64,000 bases of DNA from Daphnia carinata (Eukaryota; Arthropoda; Branchiopoda; Diplostraca; Daphniidae), in NCBI RefSeq assembly GCF_022539665.2, contig NC_081331.1, positions 3,506,501-3,570,500 of the forward strand. Direction: 5' to 3'. The translations under genes and the position numbers were made by a program. Below are positions 1 to 13,341 of the stretch, piece by piece. How positions within the stretch are numbered: the stretch's first letter is position 1; every line of letters starts with the position of its first letter. The notes below the pieces were generated by a model. It saw only the letters and a list, made by a program, of their open reading frames with translations, did not search any database and had not been told where the DNA came from.

Positions 1-693
1 GAGAAAATCCAAGTTGAGTTGCACAACTGGCGGTTTTGACGGGTGTTGAATACAACCACTCAAGATTCTTCACAAAAAACAAAAAAAAAAAAAAAGAAGG
101 AAGGAAGGGGAGAAAAGAATCGAAAAACGGCTCCTCTTTGTTTTAGCCGACCCCCATCTCATTTTGACATGGTCTTGAAGATGCGACGACGGCCAAGAAA
201 CCGGCCGGATCTGCGGGGCTACAGCCGTCTTACATCACAATCCTATTCATCTATCGTCAAGTGGCCGTCGAGATAGCCAACAACGACAAGGGAGGTGTCC
301 AACGAGAAGATGTTCAAACTAGAGCACGTTACAAACATCGCACTCTTTAGATTATAAAAGAAGGAAACATCCCCTCTTTTCCTTTCTTTTTTTTTTGCGC
401 ACGACAGATAAGCTGTTACACAAGACATTTTAGCTAACCAAAGAGACCTTGTCACGCAGATTGCAAGCTTATGTCATCGTTAAGTAGCACCCCATTTCCC
501 TCCTTTCTGTCGATGCCATTCGTACAATCAAATAGGGTCGTCGCCGTCGTTCTTTTTTTTTTTTTTTTTTTTTATCAAAAGAAAATGGAACCGCCACGAA
601 CGCTAAAAGCTTCCGATGGTTGTAGGGGAGTTACACACGACAAACATTCCACCCTTTCTTTTCTTCTTTCCGAGACCTTGGTCATGTAGGCAT

Positions 694-715
694 ACACACA
701 CACACACACACACAC
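694..715. repeat. (AC)n microsatellite
   Basis: Eleven uninterrupted AC units, flanked by non-repetitive sequence. Confidence 0.95.
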
Positions 716-818
716 TCTCGGCTCATTGGCTGTGCGTACTTGTGTAACATAGAGCAGTTACACAGCCTTTTTAAAAGCACTCATTCTTTATTAGTTCCTT
801 CATTCTTCTCCTCTCTTT

Positions 819-830
<12 letters not shown>

Positions 831-849
<19 letters not shown>
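831..849. repeat. (TC)n microsatellite in a polypyrimidine tract
   Basis: A TC run set inside a wider pyrimidine-only stretch of roughly 60 bases. Confidence 0.85.
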
Positions 850-2128
850 TTCTTTTTTCCGTAACGATTGGAATCCTCTTTCACATTTGACCTCTCCTCC
901 CATCTTTTTGCCCCCACCGTGCGCCAGCGTCCAAAAAGGCATGTAGTACAGCACACAAAACTCACGCACAACAAGCAACAATGACCAAATAAAGGGATAG
1001 AGCTTCAGATGGATGTCTTTATATCGTTTGACCGCCTTTTCTCCTACGTCCCTACAATTTTTTTTTTTTTTATCTTCAATTGTCTTTCTTTCTACTTATG
1101 GGTATGCATCAACATGCGCCAGTTCGAAAAAAGAAAAAGCAAGCTCGAGTTGTGAACAAAAAAGCGGAAAGAAAAAAAACCATTGAGTAGAACACAGCGC
1201 ATCAAATCGCTACGGGAATCGTGTTTTGTTTTTGTTTTGTTTTTTCGAGAAAACAAACACAAGTAACCGGCTTGAATCCATTAATCCAAAGAGGCTACAG
1301 CCAATGGCTATTATTACTATTATTTAAATAAGAAAAAAAACAAAAAAAAAACGAAAGGCCTACACGATACTGTTGTGGTCGAAATGGCAGTCACGGACGG
1401 AACCAAATAAAAGGGACATAAAATAGAGGGGAAATGTGTCGATTGCTATCTATCTTGTAGCTATATCTCAAGACGGCATAGTGAGTATAAAATAAATATT
1501 TCTGTTTTTCTTTTTTCCCTTTCCTTGCCTTCTTCAAGCTGGTACAACTGAAAAGTGAGAGTAGAAATGTGGAGAGGACCAGAAAGCATGCGGGTTTTAC
1601 TTTACGACTTTTGATTTAGACACTAAAGAAGCCCTATAGATACGAATCCCCTTGCATTTATTTACACATTTATTTATGTATATTTTATAGATGCCAACGC
1701 TTCAAAGTCAACAACATGCCACGAGATCTATGGCTTGCACGATTGACCGCGTCTACACAGCCCTCCCCTCCCCCCCTATACGAACGCAACCACAAACATA
1801 AATATATAAGAATATTTTAAAAAAAATAGCCTTTTTTTTTTTTTCAAAGGGCTTCGGTCAACAACAAAAAAGAGAGGGAAAAGAAAAAAAAAAATACGGA
1901 ACAAACGAAAGGAGTGGCCAGTGAGATTCGGATCAAAATGTTACTCATCTCTTCACTATGTCTGCGCTCATACAAAGAGGAATTTTATTTTTTTTTTTTT
2001 TGCTTCTGCCGCAAAATTCCAATATAAAAAAATATAAATCTCTCTATTTGCATAGGTATCGAGACAACACTTATGCGGGGATTGAAGGCTGAACGCGTGA
2101 GTCATACAAAAAAAAAAACTACATGGCT

Positions 2129-2147
2129 CACACACACACACACACAC
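2129..2147. repeat. (CA)n microsatellite
   Basis: Nine CA units plus one base, uninterrupted. Confidence 0.95.
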
Positions 2148-3144
2148 TCGGATAGGCTGGGTAGTTATACGATCGTAGCTTTCCCGCTCATCTGCCGGCC
2201 AATATTCCCGGCTTTTATTTCATTTTTTTTTTCTTCTTTTTGGCATCTTGCAGCATCTTTTGTGTTCACGATAGATACAAATAAAAAATTCTGCTCAACG
2301 TGGCGCCTCCCCCAACAACAACAACAAAAAAAAAAAAAAGAGGAGGTGGGTTTTCCCTCATCCTTAGTCAATACGTGTGTATAAATAATGGCAGACATAC
2401 ACACTTGATCTTCTTGTTTCCGAAAGGAGAACAAGCAGCAAAAAATAAAAAGAATGAAAAAAAAAAAAAAATTTTTCTTTCTTCGTCCAAGATGTTTTCG
2501 TCCTTTTTTTTTTTTTTTTTTCCTTTTTTTTTAAACAGATGCAAGCCACGAAAAGATGTTTTGATGTGCATTCGCCATATAAGACAAGCCGCTGCTTCTG
2601 CCACGTCTGTCCAGAAGAGCGTTTTGTGATGGGAGAAGGAAAGGAGGAAAAAAAAAAAATGAAATAAATGAAATTATGCGCATATTTAATTTGAAGCTGA
2701 CCAACAACCTGCGCCAATATTTATCGGCCAAAAGACAGCCAGTAATCTTTCTCTAGCTGCTCAGTTGGGTCTGTCGTCTTCGACGATGAATTATCGTACA
2801 TGGCCGAAGGCCATCAGGTACCAACTATTCGATTTTTTTTTTTGTTTTTTTTTTTTTTTGTTTTTTAAAGAAAAAGAATCCGATGATGACAAAACAAACT
2901 GGTGTTGTGCCAACGCTCCTGGGCAGTCCCCCGAAAAAAAAAACGACTTTAAGGCGACTTTGTTCGGTGTCAGCTTAGCTAATGAGCGATAAAGATCGGT
3001 ATGGTAATCATCGCTACTTCTTCATTAATCACGTCACGAAAGGACAAACCAAAAAGGTACGTGACTTTGGTTGTCCAGACGTAACAATCGTGGCCAGGGA
3101 ATCATTTATTTTTTGGGTAAAGAAAATCTTGAATTTATAATGTC

Positions 3145-3171
3145 TTTTTTTTTTTGGGGGGGGGGGGGGGG
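3145..3171. repeat. T11-G16 compound homopolymer
   Basis: Eleven T directly followed by sixteen G. The G run could form a G-quadruplex and is a likely site of sequencing error, so its exact length should be treated as approximate. Confidence 0.9.
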
Positions 3172-3243
3172 ATCGAAGCGTTGAAGAGCGTAACAAATTT
3201 TGGTTGCACTACACAACTCGATTAACAATCATATTGATGATTC

Positions 3244-3271
3244 TTTTTTTTTTTTTTTTTTTTTTTTTTTT
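3244..3271. repeat. T28 homopolymer
   Basis: Twenty-eight consecutive T. Confidence 0.95.
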
Positions 3272-4421
3272 CCTTCTTCGTTTGCTGGGCGTCGTTATAG
3301 TACAGGGTCTACCCCCACCTTTGGTGGTCTACGAAATATTTTGTTATAGGCCGGCAGTCCCCTCTGCCGGAACAGCTGGGTGTCGGAACTATTAACATTT
3401 TTTTTTTTTTTTTTGGACTCGTCACGTCGCCGTGCCATTTCGAAACGCTGAGCCCTCCCATTTTTTGTGTTCTCCTTTTAATCCAGTTCAAATGTGAAAC
3501 AATCGTTTAAGCGCATTTTTTACATCGCGGAGCATTGTTGCCCATTTTTACCTGATCAACATTCTTTTTATTTGAACCGATCGTCTGACATGACCATATT
3601 CCTCGAATAACATTACGGTTCACGGGCCGTTATATGTTATCACCATACAACACGAAAAAAAAAAAACAACACACACATTTCCTCATTTTAAGTTGTTTTC
3701 AGTGCAAGTCTAAAAAAAAAGAAAAAAAAAAAAAAAGAAAAAAAAAAAGAAAACGGACAGTTTTGGTAATCCGCAGCCTGAAGCTAATAGAGCGACTGGG
3801 CGTCTGTCAAATCCAAAACGGACCCAACTGACTTTGTTTTTGTTTTGCTTTTTTTTTCCCTAAAAAAGACATAACGGCCAGCGAATAGAAGGAGAAAAAA
3901 AAAAAGGCATTCTTTAAATTTTATTTTGGCTTGCTCCTGCTATCTTTCAAGTCTGTGCGGTGCAAAGTGAAGGATGAAAAATCGAGTCGGAAAAAAAAGA
4001 AAAAATATGGGCACGAACGGAGATCGGGCAGACCCATCAGCACCAGAGAAGAAAAGGGTAAAACAAAAAGAAAGCTAAAAAGCCAAATGCTTTAAGTGAT
4101 GGGGCTTTGTCTCTTTCCGTTGCTACAATGTGTAGATTACGTAAGCGGTTGAAAGGTGAAACAGATGCTACAGATTCCCAACTCGACGCTCTTCCGATAT
4201 CATAATCATGAATCATCACAATTTTGTTTAAAAACAGAAATAGCCTCACAACAGTTGTCCCAATTTTGCCCGAATTGAAACAGACGGACTACATTCGCCT
4301 GTCGCTAGAGAAAAAAAAAAAAAAAAAAAGTACAAGCTGTAGTCCTTCAAAAATGGTGCTATTCATTCTATTCAATTTTTCTCGCACTTTTCAATAGAAC
4401 ACGTTAAGGAGAGAGGGGAGG

Positions 4422-4447
4422 AAAAAAAAAAAAAAAAAAAAAAAAAA
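4422..4447. repeat. A26 homopolymer
   Basis: Twenty-six consecutive A. Confidence 0.95.
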
Positions 4448-5690
4448 GAGGGTCAACAATGTATGTCCAGTACGAAAGAGAAATGGACGCGCCGTCTGTC
4501 AAATGGCGGACGGAGCGACAGCCCATTCCAGCGGATTAAGCTCATATTCAAAGAGTAAAAACTGGCACGCTGGCGAGAGCGAGCACGCGTGAAAAATCCA
4601 GTTGGGAAAGTTCTTTTTTTTTTTTTTTCGGGGAGGAAACGGGTTGAAAATTTGAAAGATGGGGGAACCGGTTCTCTGCACATACATACACCCACGTTAT
4701 ACTGTATGCGGTACGTCATCGTGTAGAGTGTCCCACCTGCGTGTTTTTTTAACACAGGTATGCGCGCTGCATGTCACGATAGACAAGTCAAAAGCTCCCC
4801 TCCGCCCTCAAAGGTATTTTCTTGCCACGTAAATGGCAAGATTGAATAAAAGTAAAGGCAAAAAATTGAATGCAACATTTGTTTAACCTACGGAGAGAAA
4901 AAAAAAAAAAAAAAAAATTGGAAGTTGCGATGTCGACACGCTGTGTTGCTATAAAAAGAACCGAAACGGATACCCCCAAACAGCAGCACCGAACGAAGGG
5001 TGATAGGAGAACCGGTGTCGGGAGGAATGCGCCTGGGCTCTCATTTTTACACGTGTCACACGTTCAGCGTTTCAATGACGTCCATCGTGAAAAAAGAAGT
5101 TTTAAAAATAATAATAATAATCATAATAAAGAAATGGTCCATGGCGCGACTAATTCGAAAAAAAAAAAAAAAAAAGAAGAGCGGCGAATCCAATGTAAAT
5201 AATCTGCTTTTTCCAAGGGGAAAAATGAGGGGAAGGATTGAGAAAAGATCCCGACAATTTCTTAGGAAAAAAAAAATGTTTTATTGCGGCTGTTTTTGGG
5301 TGATGGCGATAAAATGTATACCCCACCTGTTTCCTTTAAAAAAAAAAAAAAAAAAAAAAAACATTTTTTTTTTTATTCAAACATTTTGATTTCCTAATGT
5401 TACGAGCGATATTAGAAAGTGTTTGGTCGCACACTTTGGACCGACCGCCGCGTGGCTGCCGCAACCGCAGATTTTTTTTTTAACGACCATCACGAAGGAA
5501 TGAGAGAGGAAATCCCTTCCGGACTGTCCCTTTTTTCCTTTCCTAAACCCAATACTTTTAGGCACACGCTCAACGCGCCATAAACGCTAAACGCGTGTGA
5601 CGGTTTTGATCCACGACATTAACGATGTGTCAGCAATCCCTACGCTTTTTTTTTTCACGCGCGTGTCAAAGTTTTCCTTCCATGTTTATC

Positions 5691-5695
<5 letters not shown>

Positions 5696-5721
<26 letters not shown>

Positions 5722-5732
5722 AAAAAAAAAAA
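5696..5732. repeat. (CA)n microsatellite followed by A run
   Basis: About twelve CA units run directly into a homopolymer of A. Confidence 0.9.
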
Positions 5733-6112
5733 TACAAGGATGAGCTGCATAAACGAACACGAGCAAAGATTCCCAAAACAGCAGATCGTTACGTTAAAAA
5801 AAAAAAAATGGGCGGAAGATATCCGTTTTAAACGACTTGTTGGACGCGAACGAAAGCGACGAGACCGCACTGCACGATAAGCAGGTGCCAGTGACAGGGC
5901 GAAGGTCACTGGAACAGCCATTTACGATTGAAAATGGACCGAAACGGATGGACCACACAATTTCAGATAATAAAAACTTGTTAAAGAAAAACAAGAGGAT
6001 ATTGAGTTTAAGGGCGCGCGGAAAAAAAAAAAAAATAAAGATAATAGGGAGCCATAAAGTACCGCTCCGTCTCGACTCCCGAAAAAAGCAAAGATGGCGC
6101 TAACAGCCGAAT

Positions 6113-6114
<2 letters not shown>

Positions 6115-6148
<34 letters not shown>
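6115..6148. repeat. A34 homopolymer
   Basis: Thirty-four consecutive A, the longest homopolymer I noticed in the window. It sits about 20 bases beyond the donor site of the candidate minus-strand exon at 6170-6286. In that transcript it would read as a long T run just inside the intron. Confidence 0.95.
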
Positions 6149-6149
<1 letters not shown>

Positions 6150-6169
6150 AAAACAAAACAAAAACTCAC

Positions 6170-6286
6170 CAAGATCAAGATTAAGAGCAGCGACATCGTC
6201 CTCAGGGTGTTGGTCGTCAACGCCGAAGTGGCGGTGAACTTGCCGAACCAAATTCGTTTGCGAGTCGGTAGCAACGGTGACGCCAT
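6170..6286 (-). CDS. Candidate first coding exon of an unidentified gene (partial)
   Basis: On the minus strand the first ATG downstream of a TATA box (6408-6415) opens a 39-codon frame. It ends exactly at a strong donor, CTTG then GTGAGT. The peptide begins MASPLLPTRKRIWFGKF and ends in a hydrophobic run, MSLLLILIL. This could be part of a signal peptide or signal anchor continuing in the next exon. The exon ends in phase 0. I do not recognise the product and could not find a following exon in 1-6169. A second frame through the same bases is also open and coding-like, so the true frame is uncertain. It could instead be an alternative first exon, or chance. Confidence 0.3.
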
Positions 6287-6407
6287 TCTTGTTTTTCACG
6301 CAAATTTTCACCTTTTATTTTTGTTTGATTTTTATTTTTGCTGTAGAAAATCACGAAAGTCTTGACGACAACGGGTTCAGAAAGTCAGGCAGTGTCTCGT
6401 TTAGCGC

Positions 6408-6415
6408 TATTTATA
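6408..6415 (-). promoter_or_regulatory. Candidate TATA box (TATAAATA)
   Basis: A TATAAATA octamer read on the minus strand. Transcription would start near 6385, about 100 bases before the first ATG at 6286, and there is no earlier ATG in that leader. The placement is right for an arthropod promoter, but the octamer is common in A/T-rich DNA and I see no clear initiator. Confidence 0.3.
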
Positions 6416-6981
6416 AACGTAGCACAGCAGTCGCAATCAAAACACGGGACAGGGGCGACGTAACTACCCCACTTTTCGTTTTCTTAAATAAATTTTGTTT
6501 CTCTTTTTTCTTTAAGAGAGGCGAAAGAATTCCAGCGCACGACGGGACGACACCCTTTTTTTTTTCTTCGTGTGTGCCTGTTGTTTCGTCAGGCTGAAGA
6601 AAACGCGTGCACAACACACAACCCCAATAACAGTCCCTCTTTTTTCTTTACTTTTTCAGAATTTCTTCTTTGAAAAAAGAAAGAAAAATTCTTTTTGAGA
6701 CTACAACAGTTGAATGTCGGTCCAAAGCTGGACACACACAGGTGATGGAAACACGATCCGTCCCGACGACGTTCACATAAGTACGTAAAGGGGGGAAAAA
6801 AAAAAAAAAAGGGGAACGAGCGCGGTTGATTCCAAACGATTTAGATCCTGGCCTTCATCATAAACAAATAGACACAGAGGAAAAAAAATAAAAATAAAAA
6901 TGGTAAAAATAAAAGGGAGAAATTTAAAGACATTACAACTAAGAGACGACAGCAAAACTTAAAAATCTACGACGACGATCA

Positions 6982-7007
<26 letters not shown>
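6982..7007. repeat. T26 homopolymer
   Basis: Twenty-six consecutive T. Confidence 0.95.
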
Positions 7008-7012
<5 letters not shown>

Positions 7013-7882
7013 ATCCCCTGCTTGTCTTTCTCTTCTCGGGCTTTCGTCTTCATCTCATTCGTGTTACAACTATACGCAAGCGAATCGGATTCAATTTGAA
7101 AGCTGCTCGCAAATGAATTGATAAAAGGTAACGGCTCTTTCATTTTCGTTACATGTTTTCATAACAAAAAAAAAAGTGGTTGCCACGAAAAAATGATTGT
7201 GATCCCAATTGAACGAGAGAAAAAAAATAGAATAAAGTGAGGATAAGTCGATTCTCGTTTCTCTCTCAGGTCAACTCGTCCTTCCAACCAACCTCATCTT
7301 GCCCTTCGGGGCCAATAGATCAGATGGCTCCACTTCGTTCACTCGCTCGTTCGTTCGTTTGAACGATTATTATTTCTGCCTTTCTCACCCGAAAAACCAA
7401 AAGAAAAACTAAATTTAATGTAAAGAACAATTCTTTTCTGATGAACGGGTTTTTTTTTTTCTTTTTCTTTTTGTCTTCTTCCCTTTACACATCCTCCCTT
7501 TTCGTTCACCCGTAAAAAGTTTTCTGGGGCATTGCCCATGGCCCACTTTATTTTTGATTGTTTCTATAGCACCGGCCTTTCAATTCTTCTCGATTGATAG
7601 GCCTATCACGATGAGGTGGTAGGGTAAACGAGTGATGTGAGGAAAAACAAAAGAAAAACTTCCTCCGTATGTCTACAGTGAAAAAAAAAAAAAAAAGAAA
7701 AGAAAATCGACTCGAACTATTTATGATGGGGAAGCCCTCGGAGCTAAAGGATGATAACCCACTAGACAACGATTATTTCCTTTTTCCAAAAGGGAAGATG
7801 AAAAAAAAAAAAAATAATAAAAAAACAAAAACAAAACACGAACACACACCCAGAAAGTTCATCTCGTGAGGCCCCCACACAC

Positions 7883-7901
7883 CACACACACACACACACA
7901 C
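7883..7901. repeat. (CA)n microsatellite
   Basis: About nine CA units, next to a second imperfect CA-rich segment. Confidence 0.9.
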
Positions 7902-8261
7902 CACAGAAAACCTAATAGAAGTCAATGAGGGGATGTTATAGCCGCAACACAACACGCAATAGCGCCAGGATAGGGACGACAGGGATAGGAGCAAGTGACG
8001 GGCGTGTTAGTCAGTGACAGCAAATAAAGAGGGAGAAAATGGGCTCCCTTCTATCTCTTTCTCTTTTCCCTTTTTTTTTTTTTCTTTTCTTTCGTTTTCT
8101 CTATTTTCTTGACACTGTACTAAATGAAGGTATTTTAGACACGAAGACAAAGGATAGTATCACGACGCGACTTGAGAAAAAAAAAATAAATAAAGAAGAA
8201 AAATGTCTTGAAAATCAAATCTTCCACTGTTAAACGACATCGAAAAGAAAATAAGAATGAA

Positions 8262-8264
<3 letters not shown>

Positions 8265-8295
<31 letters not shown>
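8265..8295. repeat. A31 homopolymer
   Basis: Thirty-one consecutive A. Confidence 0.95.
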
Positions 8296-8297
<2 letters not shown>

Positions 8298-9073
8298 AAA
8301 ACGAGAAGTTAAAGGAACAACGTCTCCGGCTATACATCCCGGGCAGTTTTGATAATAGGACGACTCACTCCCGTGGCCATCTTTTTATTGTTTTCTCTCT
8401 TCGTTAGATAAAGAAATCAAAACAAAACAAAACAAAAAAAAAAAAAAATAACATCCCCTCCGCGTTCAGATTTCGGTTCTTTTTCTCTCACCTCATCTGC
8501 TGATGGCTTTTTCCAGGTGCAACGGACATACGCAAACGCAAGATATAGCCGGCCGAATGTGCGTGTAAGAGGGTATACCATGCCAGTAGCGGGAGTTATA
8601 TAGCCCCTCTTCGTGTGTCTGATGATAACAGCGGCAGCTAGCACAAGGCTTTTGCTCATCACCCATTTTTGTTTCGCCCAGTGCCTAACCATAACCCCAC
8701 CTTAGACATTCCTCTTTCTCAATATACGACTACTACCCACGCTCTTCTTAAGCAACTCCCGTCAAGGGTCAAGGTGGACGACAACCAAGAAAACGTTTAA
8801 AGAGAAGCAAAATGGAAACTCGCACCTTGACTTTCATCGTTCGCTTTCTGAAATTGGGAATAATCTTTTCAAAAGAGATTCCGAATTTCAATTTATTCCT
8901 AATACAAATACGTGAGGAATTTTTTTCTTCTAAATATCTGTCGACAGACAGAGCGAAAGACGAGCGTGAAGTATAACGTTTTTTTCTTCTTTTCTTTCTC
9001 GCCCCCTGAATTTTTTTTTTTACTCTCATTGCGCAACCCTCGGAATGGCTGGCCAACTGGTTGTTGACAGCTA

Positions 9074-9095
9074 TGTGTGTGTGTGTGTGTGTGTG
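9074..9095. repeat. (TG)n microsatellite
   Basis: About eleven TG units, uninterrupted. Confidence 0.95.
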
Positions 9096-11946
9096 GCTGT
9101 TTGGTGTGGTATGAAGAACGAACGCATTGCTTTTGAGTTGTCAGCTTGGGTTATAATACAGCACTCGAGTATGCCCACAAACAACAACACAAATAAGAAA
9201 AAAGGAGGCCAAGAACGAGAAAGACAAGCTACGGAGAAGTGAGCCAGATAATGCCAGACACAATTTCTTCACATGAGGAAACAATTCCATTCAATCGCTG
9301 CCAAGGCATTTTTTGTTTTGCTGTTGTTCTTTTCCGAACGAATCAATTAAACCTTTTTTACTTACGAAAATACACAATAAAATAAAAATTTGTTTTTTAC
9401 CGCAAGAAATAACAAGAAAAAAACAATCGAAAGTTGTTTCAAGTTGATGGACAATATCCACGACGACCGACGAAACGCTTCGATACGACAAAAAGACGAT
9501 GGGAGATAAACGTGTGCGGAAATATATGAAAGCGAACACCAACACGGCCGATTCGAATCTCTCACAGTTTTACGAGCTTGCTAACAAACAAAACTACCCA
9601 AACTCAGCCAAAGCACCCCGCAACAAACGCGAAGTCTGAACACGACACGAGCCGGTGTCACACTGACGGCCAGTCCAACATTGGCACGCTCTTTTTCCTC
9701 TCTCTCGCGCTCTACTGAAGTGAGAGTGGCTACAAGGTAAAAAAAAAAATTCTTTTTTGCCTAGTCCCTTCAAAGTGCCTTTAACAAGTGCCAAGAGCAA
9801 AAGGATTGGATGATCATCCCCGCACACAACACAGCAGCTATTTAGAAGGGCAAAGAGAGACGTGTAAAAAAACAAATAGAAATAAAGCACCGAGAGAAGA
9901 GAGACGCGGGCGAACGCACGCAAACGCAGCCGTACACTGAAATGAAAGAAACTTGGGCCCGGCCGAAAGTCCAACCCCGAAAAAGCAAAAGGCGACGGTG
10001 GCGCGTTGGTGGCGGCAGCCAACGACGATGTTATTCACGCTCGATCTCGTACAAGCTCACGGGAAGGAAATCGTACAGAGTTCATTGAATTTAAAAAATG
10101 TGTGTGGAGCTGAACATTTTTTGAAACTCAAATTCGTTTAAAGCGGCAAAAAAAAATTTTTAATTTGAATTGAATAATAAAAAATAAAAAAAGAGAGAAA
10201 AAATCAGCAAAGCAGGAACTTGAACTCTTCAATCGTATCAAGTATCCAAGCGATGACGCGGATCCTTTTTCCACTCCGGATGAAAAGTGGACGGGAAAAA
10301 CGAAAAAAAAAAAAAAACAAGAACCGAAAAGTAAACGAGAAAAACCGCGTGTTGTCGTTTATCTCGTTAAAAAAAAAAAAAAGAAATGTTTGATAGATTT
10401 AATATCCGTATTTTTTTTTTGTGTGTGTGGTAAGATGAAAGAATTTACTTGCCATCGACCTTCAATGAGAAAAATATTGAAATCCACCAGAAATTTAAAA
10501 ATAAAAAGGGGAGAGAAAAACAAAAACAAAGTCGAGTGAAAATCTTTTTTCTTTGGACGCTGTTTACTTCCGTACGCTCGGCACATTTTTTGTTGTTTTT
10601 TTTCGAGAAGGTTTGTTGTTTCGTATTTTGGAGCGTCTGGCAGTCGGATAGTAGCAACGGTAGTATTTCTTCACTTTTTTTACGTCAGACGAAATGAATC
10701 ATAAATCATTTTATAAGAGAGAGAAAAGCGGAGACACGGGGCATCATCCTCCCTAAAATGGCGGGTAGCGAGTTAGATCATTTCTGGGATTCTTGGCCTC
10801 TTTTTTTTTCTTTTCTTTTATTTCGCTCGATTTTTTTTTTAATGTTCATTGTGTCAACTTATTCAAATAAGGTTTTCGTCGTCGCTCAATTTTTCATCTT
10901 TCCTTATTTCTTTTCGATCATTCAAAAACGAATATACACTAAAAAAAAAAGACAAAAAAAACAAAACAAAAGAAAAACGTTCGGGTCATTTGGTTTGAGT
11001 CAAGCGGCCGCTGCATACCAAATAGGCGAAACAGAGAAAAGAAAAAGAAATGAAATAATTCGTTCCACGGTTCCCTCCTTTTTGCTCACAGTCGACACCA
11101 CCCCCAGTGGGGCGCTCTCAAGAGGTAACAGAAGTTATAAACGTGGGCGCGACAAAAATTGATTGGGACATCAAAGAAATAAGCTTTAAAAAAAAAAATA
11201 AAATAAAATAATAATAATAACAATAAAACGCTTGGCAACGTGCACCACTACGCGAATCCTATAAAAAGCATCTCGAACAAACGCCGTTCGTCAAGCCCAA
11301 AAAAAACACACAACGCATTTCAGATACCTCTGTCGTCATTCACGTATGACGTGTCCCTTTTTCTCGCTATTTTTGTTTTCAAATCAAAACAAAAATGAAA
11401 AAAGAAATGTGACTTTTCAAAACACGCAAGTTGGAATCAAATGAGGAATTCGTCACTGGTAGCGGTCGTGAATATTGGCGGCATTGCGTGATGTCGCCCA
11501 ACGCATTGAATTCACTGCGGAAATCCGCTGGTCGATAAAAAAAAATAAAATCTTTTCTTTTTTTTTTTTTTTTTCTCGACTTAAGTAAAGGGAAGACTAA
11601 TCCGCCGCGGTTGATAAAAAAAAAAGCGCCGCTAGCGACGACGCCGCGACAGGAAAAAATAAATAAATAAAAATATTTGAAAAATACACTTTCGGGAGGT
11701 ATACGCATACATACATTAAAAAGAAAAAGAGAGAGAGAGCTCGTCTTGTGTGTTGGAGGATGAAGTCACCATAAACGCCGTCACGTTTATTATTTATTTA
11801 ACATTTTTCGTCGAACCAGACGGTGATTCACGTGGTGAGCGGAGCATTTCGCCAACGGGCGCAAAACGGATGAGAACGACCGCGTGCAGTTGATGCAGAC
11901 ATCGAACCAAATAAGGGAGACATGCAGGAGAGATAGTCGGAAAGAT

Positions 11947-11959
11947 GGGGGGGGGGGGG
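11947..11959. repeat. G13 homopolymer
   Basis: Thirteen consecutive G followed by TGGG. The length may be affected by sequencing error. Confidence 0.9.
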
Positions 11960-12104
11960 TGGGCAGTCCAGCAAAATACAAAAAGGAAAAAAGAGATTTT
12001 CGATACTTGTTACAAGGAGTGTCTTCCTCAATTGCCTTTTTGGTTATCAATACATTTTCAATCCGTGGCGAATATATCCGTGTACGGAACAGCAACATAA
12101 AATT

Positions 12105-12128
12105 AAAAAAAAAAAAAAAAAAAAAAAA
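12105..12128. repeat. A24 homopolymer
   Basis: Twenty-four consecutive A. Confidence 0.95.
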
Positions 12129-13320
12129 GAATCGGCGGATGCATAGAAATCGAACATATACATCATTGCCAAATGACACTCTAAGATCTTTTTTTTTTCT
12201 TTTTCTGGCAGCAAAACTGGAACGAGAAATCGATTTTTTTTTTCTTCTTTATTTTAATTTTTGCCTTCCCTTCTTTTCTGTCTGATTTTTATTTAGAAAC
12301 CGGCAGCGCCGAAAGATACTTCGTTCGAGAGAGGGTCCTTCTAAAGTCTGACATTTCTGAAGCTGCCCAATATTTATCGACGCATTTATTTATTTATTTA
12401 CAACGTAAACCTACTTCTCTCTCTTCTTTCCTTTCCACTTTGACGGGCAACTCGACGACAAGATACCACAAGCGCCACTACCCCCAGAAAGAAAACAAAA
12501 ATTCAAATTTTTTTAAAAATCGGAAACCAGTTTTTTTTTTTTAAAGTTCAATTTCCGTTATTTTACCCGTCCCGCACGATAGTATAAATGACAAGAAAAA
12601 TTAATAAAAGCATAAGAAAAGCAGTTTCATTTCCTTTTTTTTTACCCCAAGAAATTGGATAAAAATATAACGAAAATATTCCGACAAGGCGAGAAGATGC
12701 CGTGTGACGAAGGCGATGCCGAAATTTTTTTTTTTTTTAAATGGGACGCTGAGGTGAGCGCAAAGAACGACACTACGATCTTATTCAGCGATAAAAAAAA
12801 ACAACAAAAATAGAAGAAAAATTCAAAAGAGAAATCACGGAGCGGATACAAATCGAAATCATCAATATTATTCTTTACTTTCTCAAAATGTTCTACAATC
12901 AAAACAAGCGGAGGAACGCCAACAAGAGAGGCAATTGACTACAAGGTCGGACAAGACAGCTGACTTGTTATTATTATTCTTTCGTAAAAATAAAAAAAAA
13001 TAAAAAAATAAGAAGAAATTGTCGCGCCGCTTAATTCAGTTCAGAGTCTGCGTGCCGTGTTATCGTCCCGCGTTCGTTAACCAAAAGATCTCGTTTTCCC
13101 TTTTTCACTCTGACAAACACATGCACATACAACGTATATTATTCACGACGGTATCGTCTTACATCACGCGAGAGAACAGAGAAAACAAAAAAACAAAAAA
13201 ACAAAAAAAAAAGAAATGGGAAAACACACCCACCCAGAAGGGCCTTTGACAAAGTAATAGGGAAAAAAAAAAGGAGTTCATCATTCGTCGCAATCAATAT
13301 TCTTAAGCCTTTTGTTCTCC

Positions 13321-13341
13321 TTTTTTTTTTTTTTTTTTTTT
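13321..13341. repeat. T21 homopolymer
   Basis: Twenty-one consecutive T. Confidence 0.95.

Larger units (their letters stand above)
1..6169. other. Non-coding, homopolymer-rich stretch
   Basis: I see no supportable gene here. All open frames are short and most are built from poly-Lys, poly-Phe or similar translations of A/T runs. The stretch holds many homopolymers of 15 bases or more (for example T at 3244-3271 and A at 4422-4447), a T11G16 tract at 3145-3171, and CA, TC and AC microsatellites. If the exon at 6170-6286 is real, this could be part of its first intron. Equally it may be intron of the ADAMTS-like gene. Confidence 0.6.

Noticed and set aside
5377-5565. Minus-strand peptide with CGCGSHAAVGPKC
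   Set aside because: Superficially Cys-rich, but no match to the ADAMTS-like module or another family; likely chance.
9594-10022. 142-residue minus-strand frame with a Cys-containing end (CWTGRQCDTGSCR)
   Set aside because: I considered it as the missing ADAMTS-like exon, but cysteine spacing and surrounding residues do not match and splice sites do not fit.
11379-11708. Minus-strand frame with an acceptor-like CGACCAG before a hydrophilic peptide
   Set aside because: Considered as ADAMTS-like exon 6; no Gly-Cys-Asp motif or family cysteines, and no donor in the right place.
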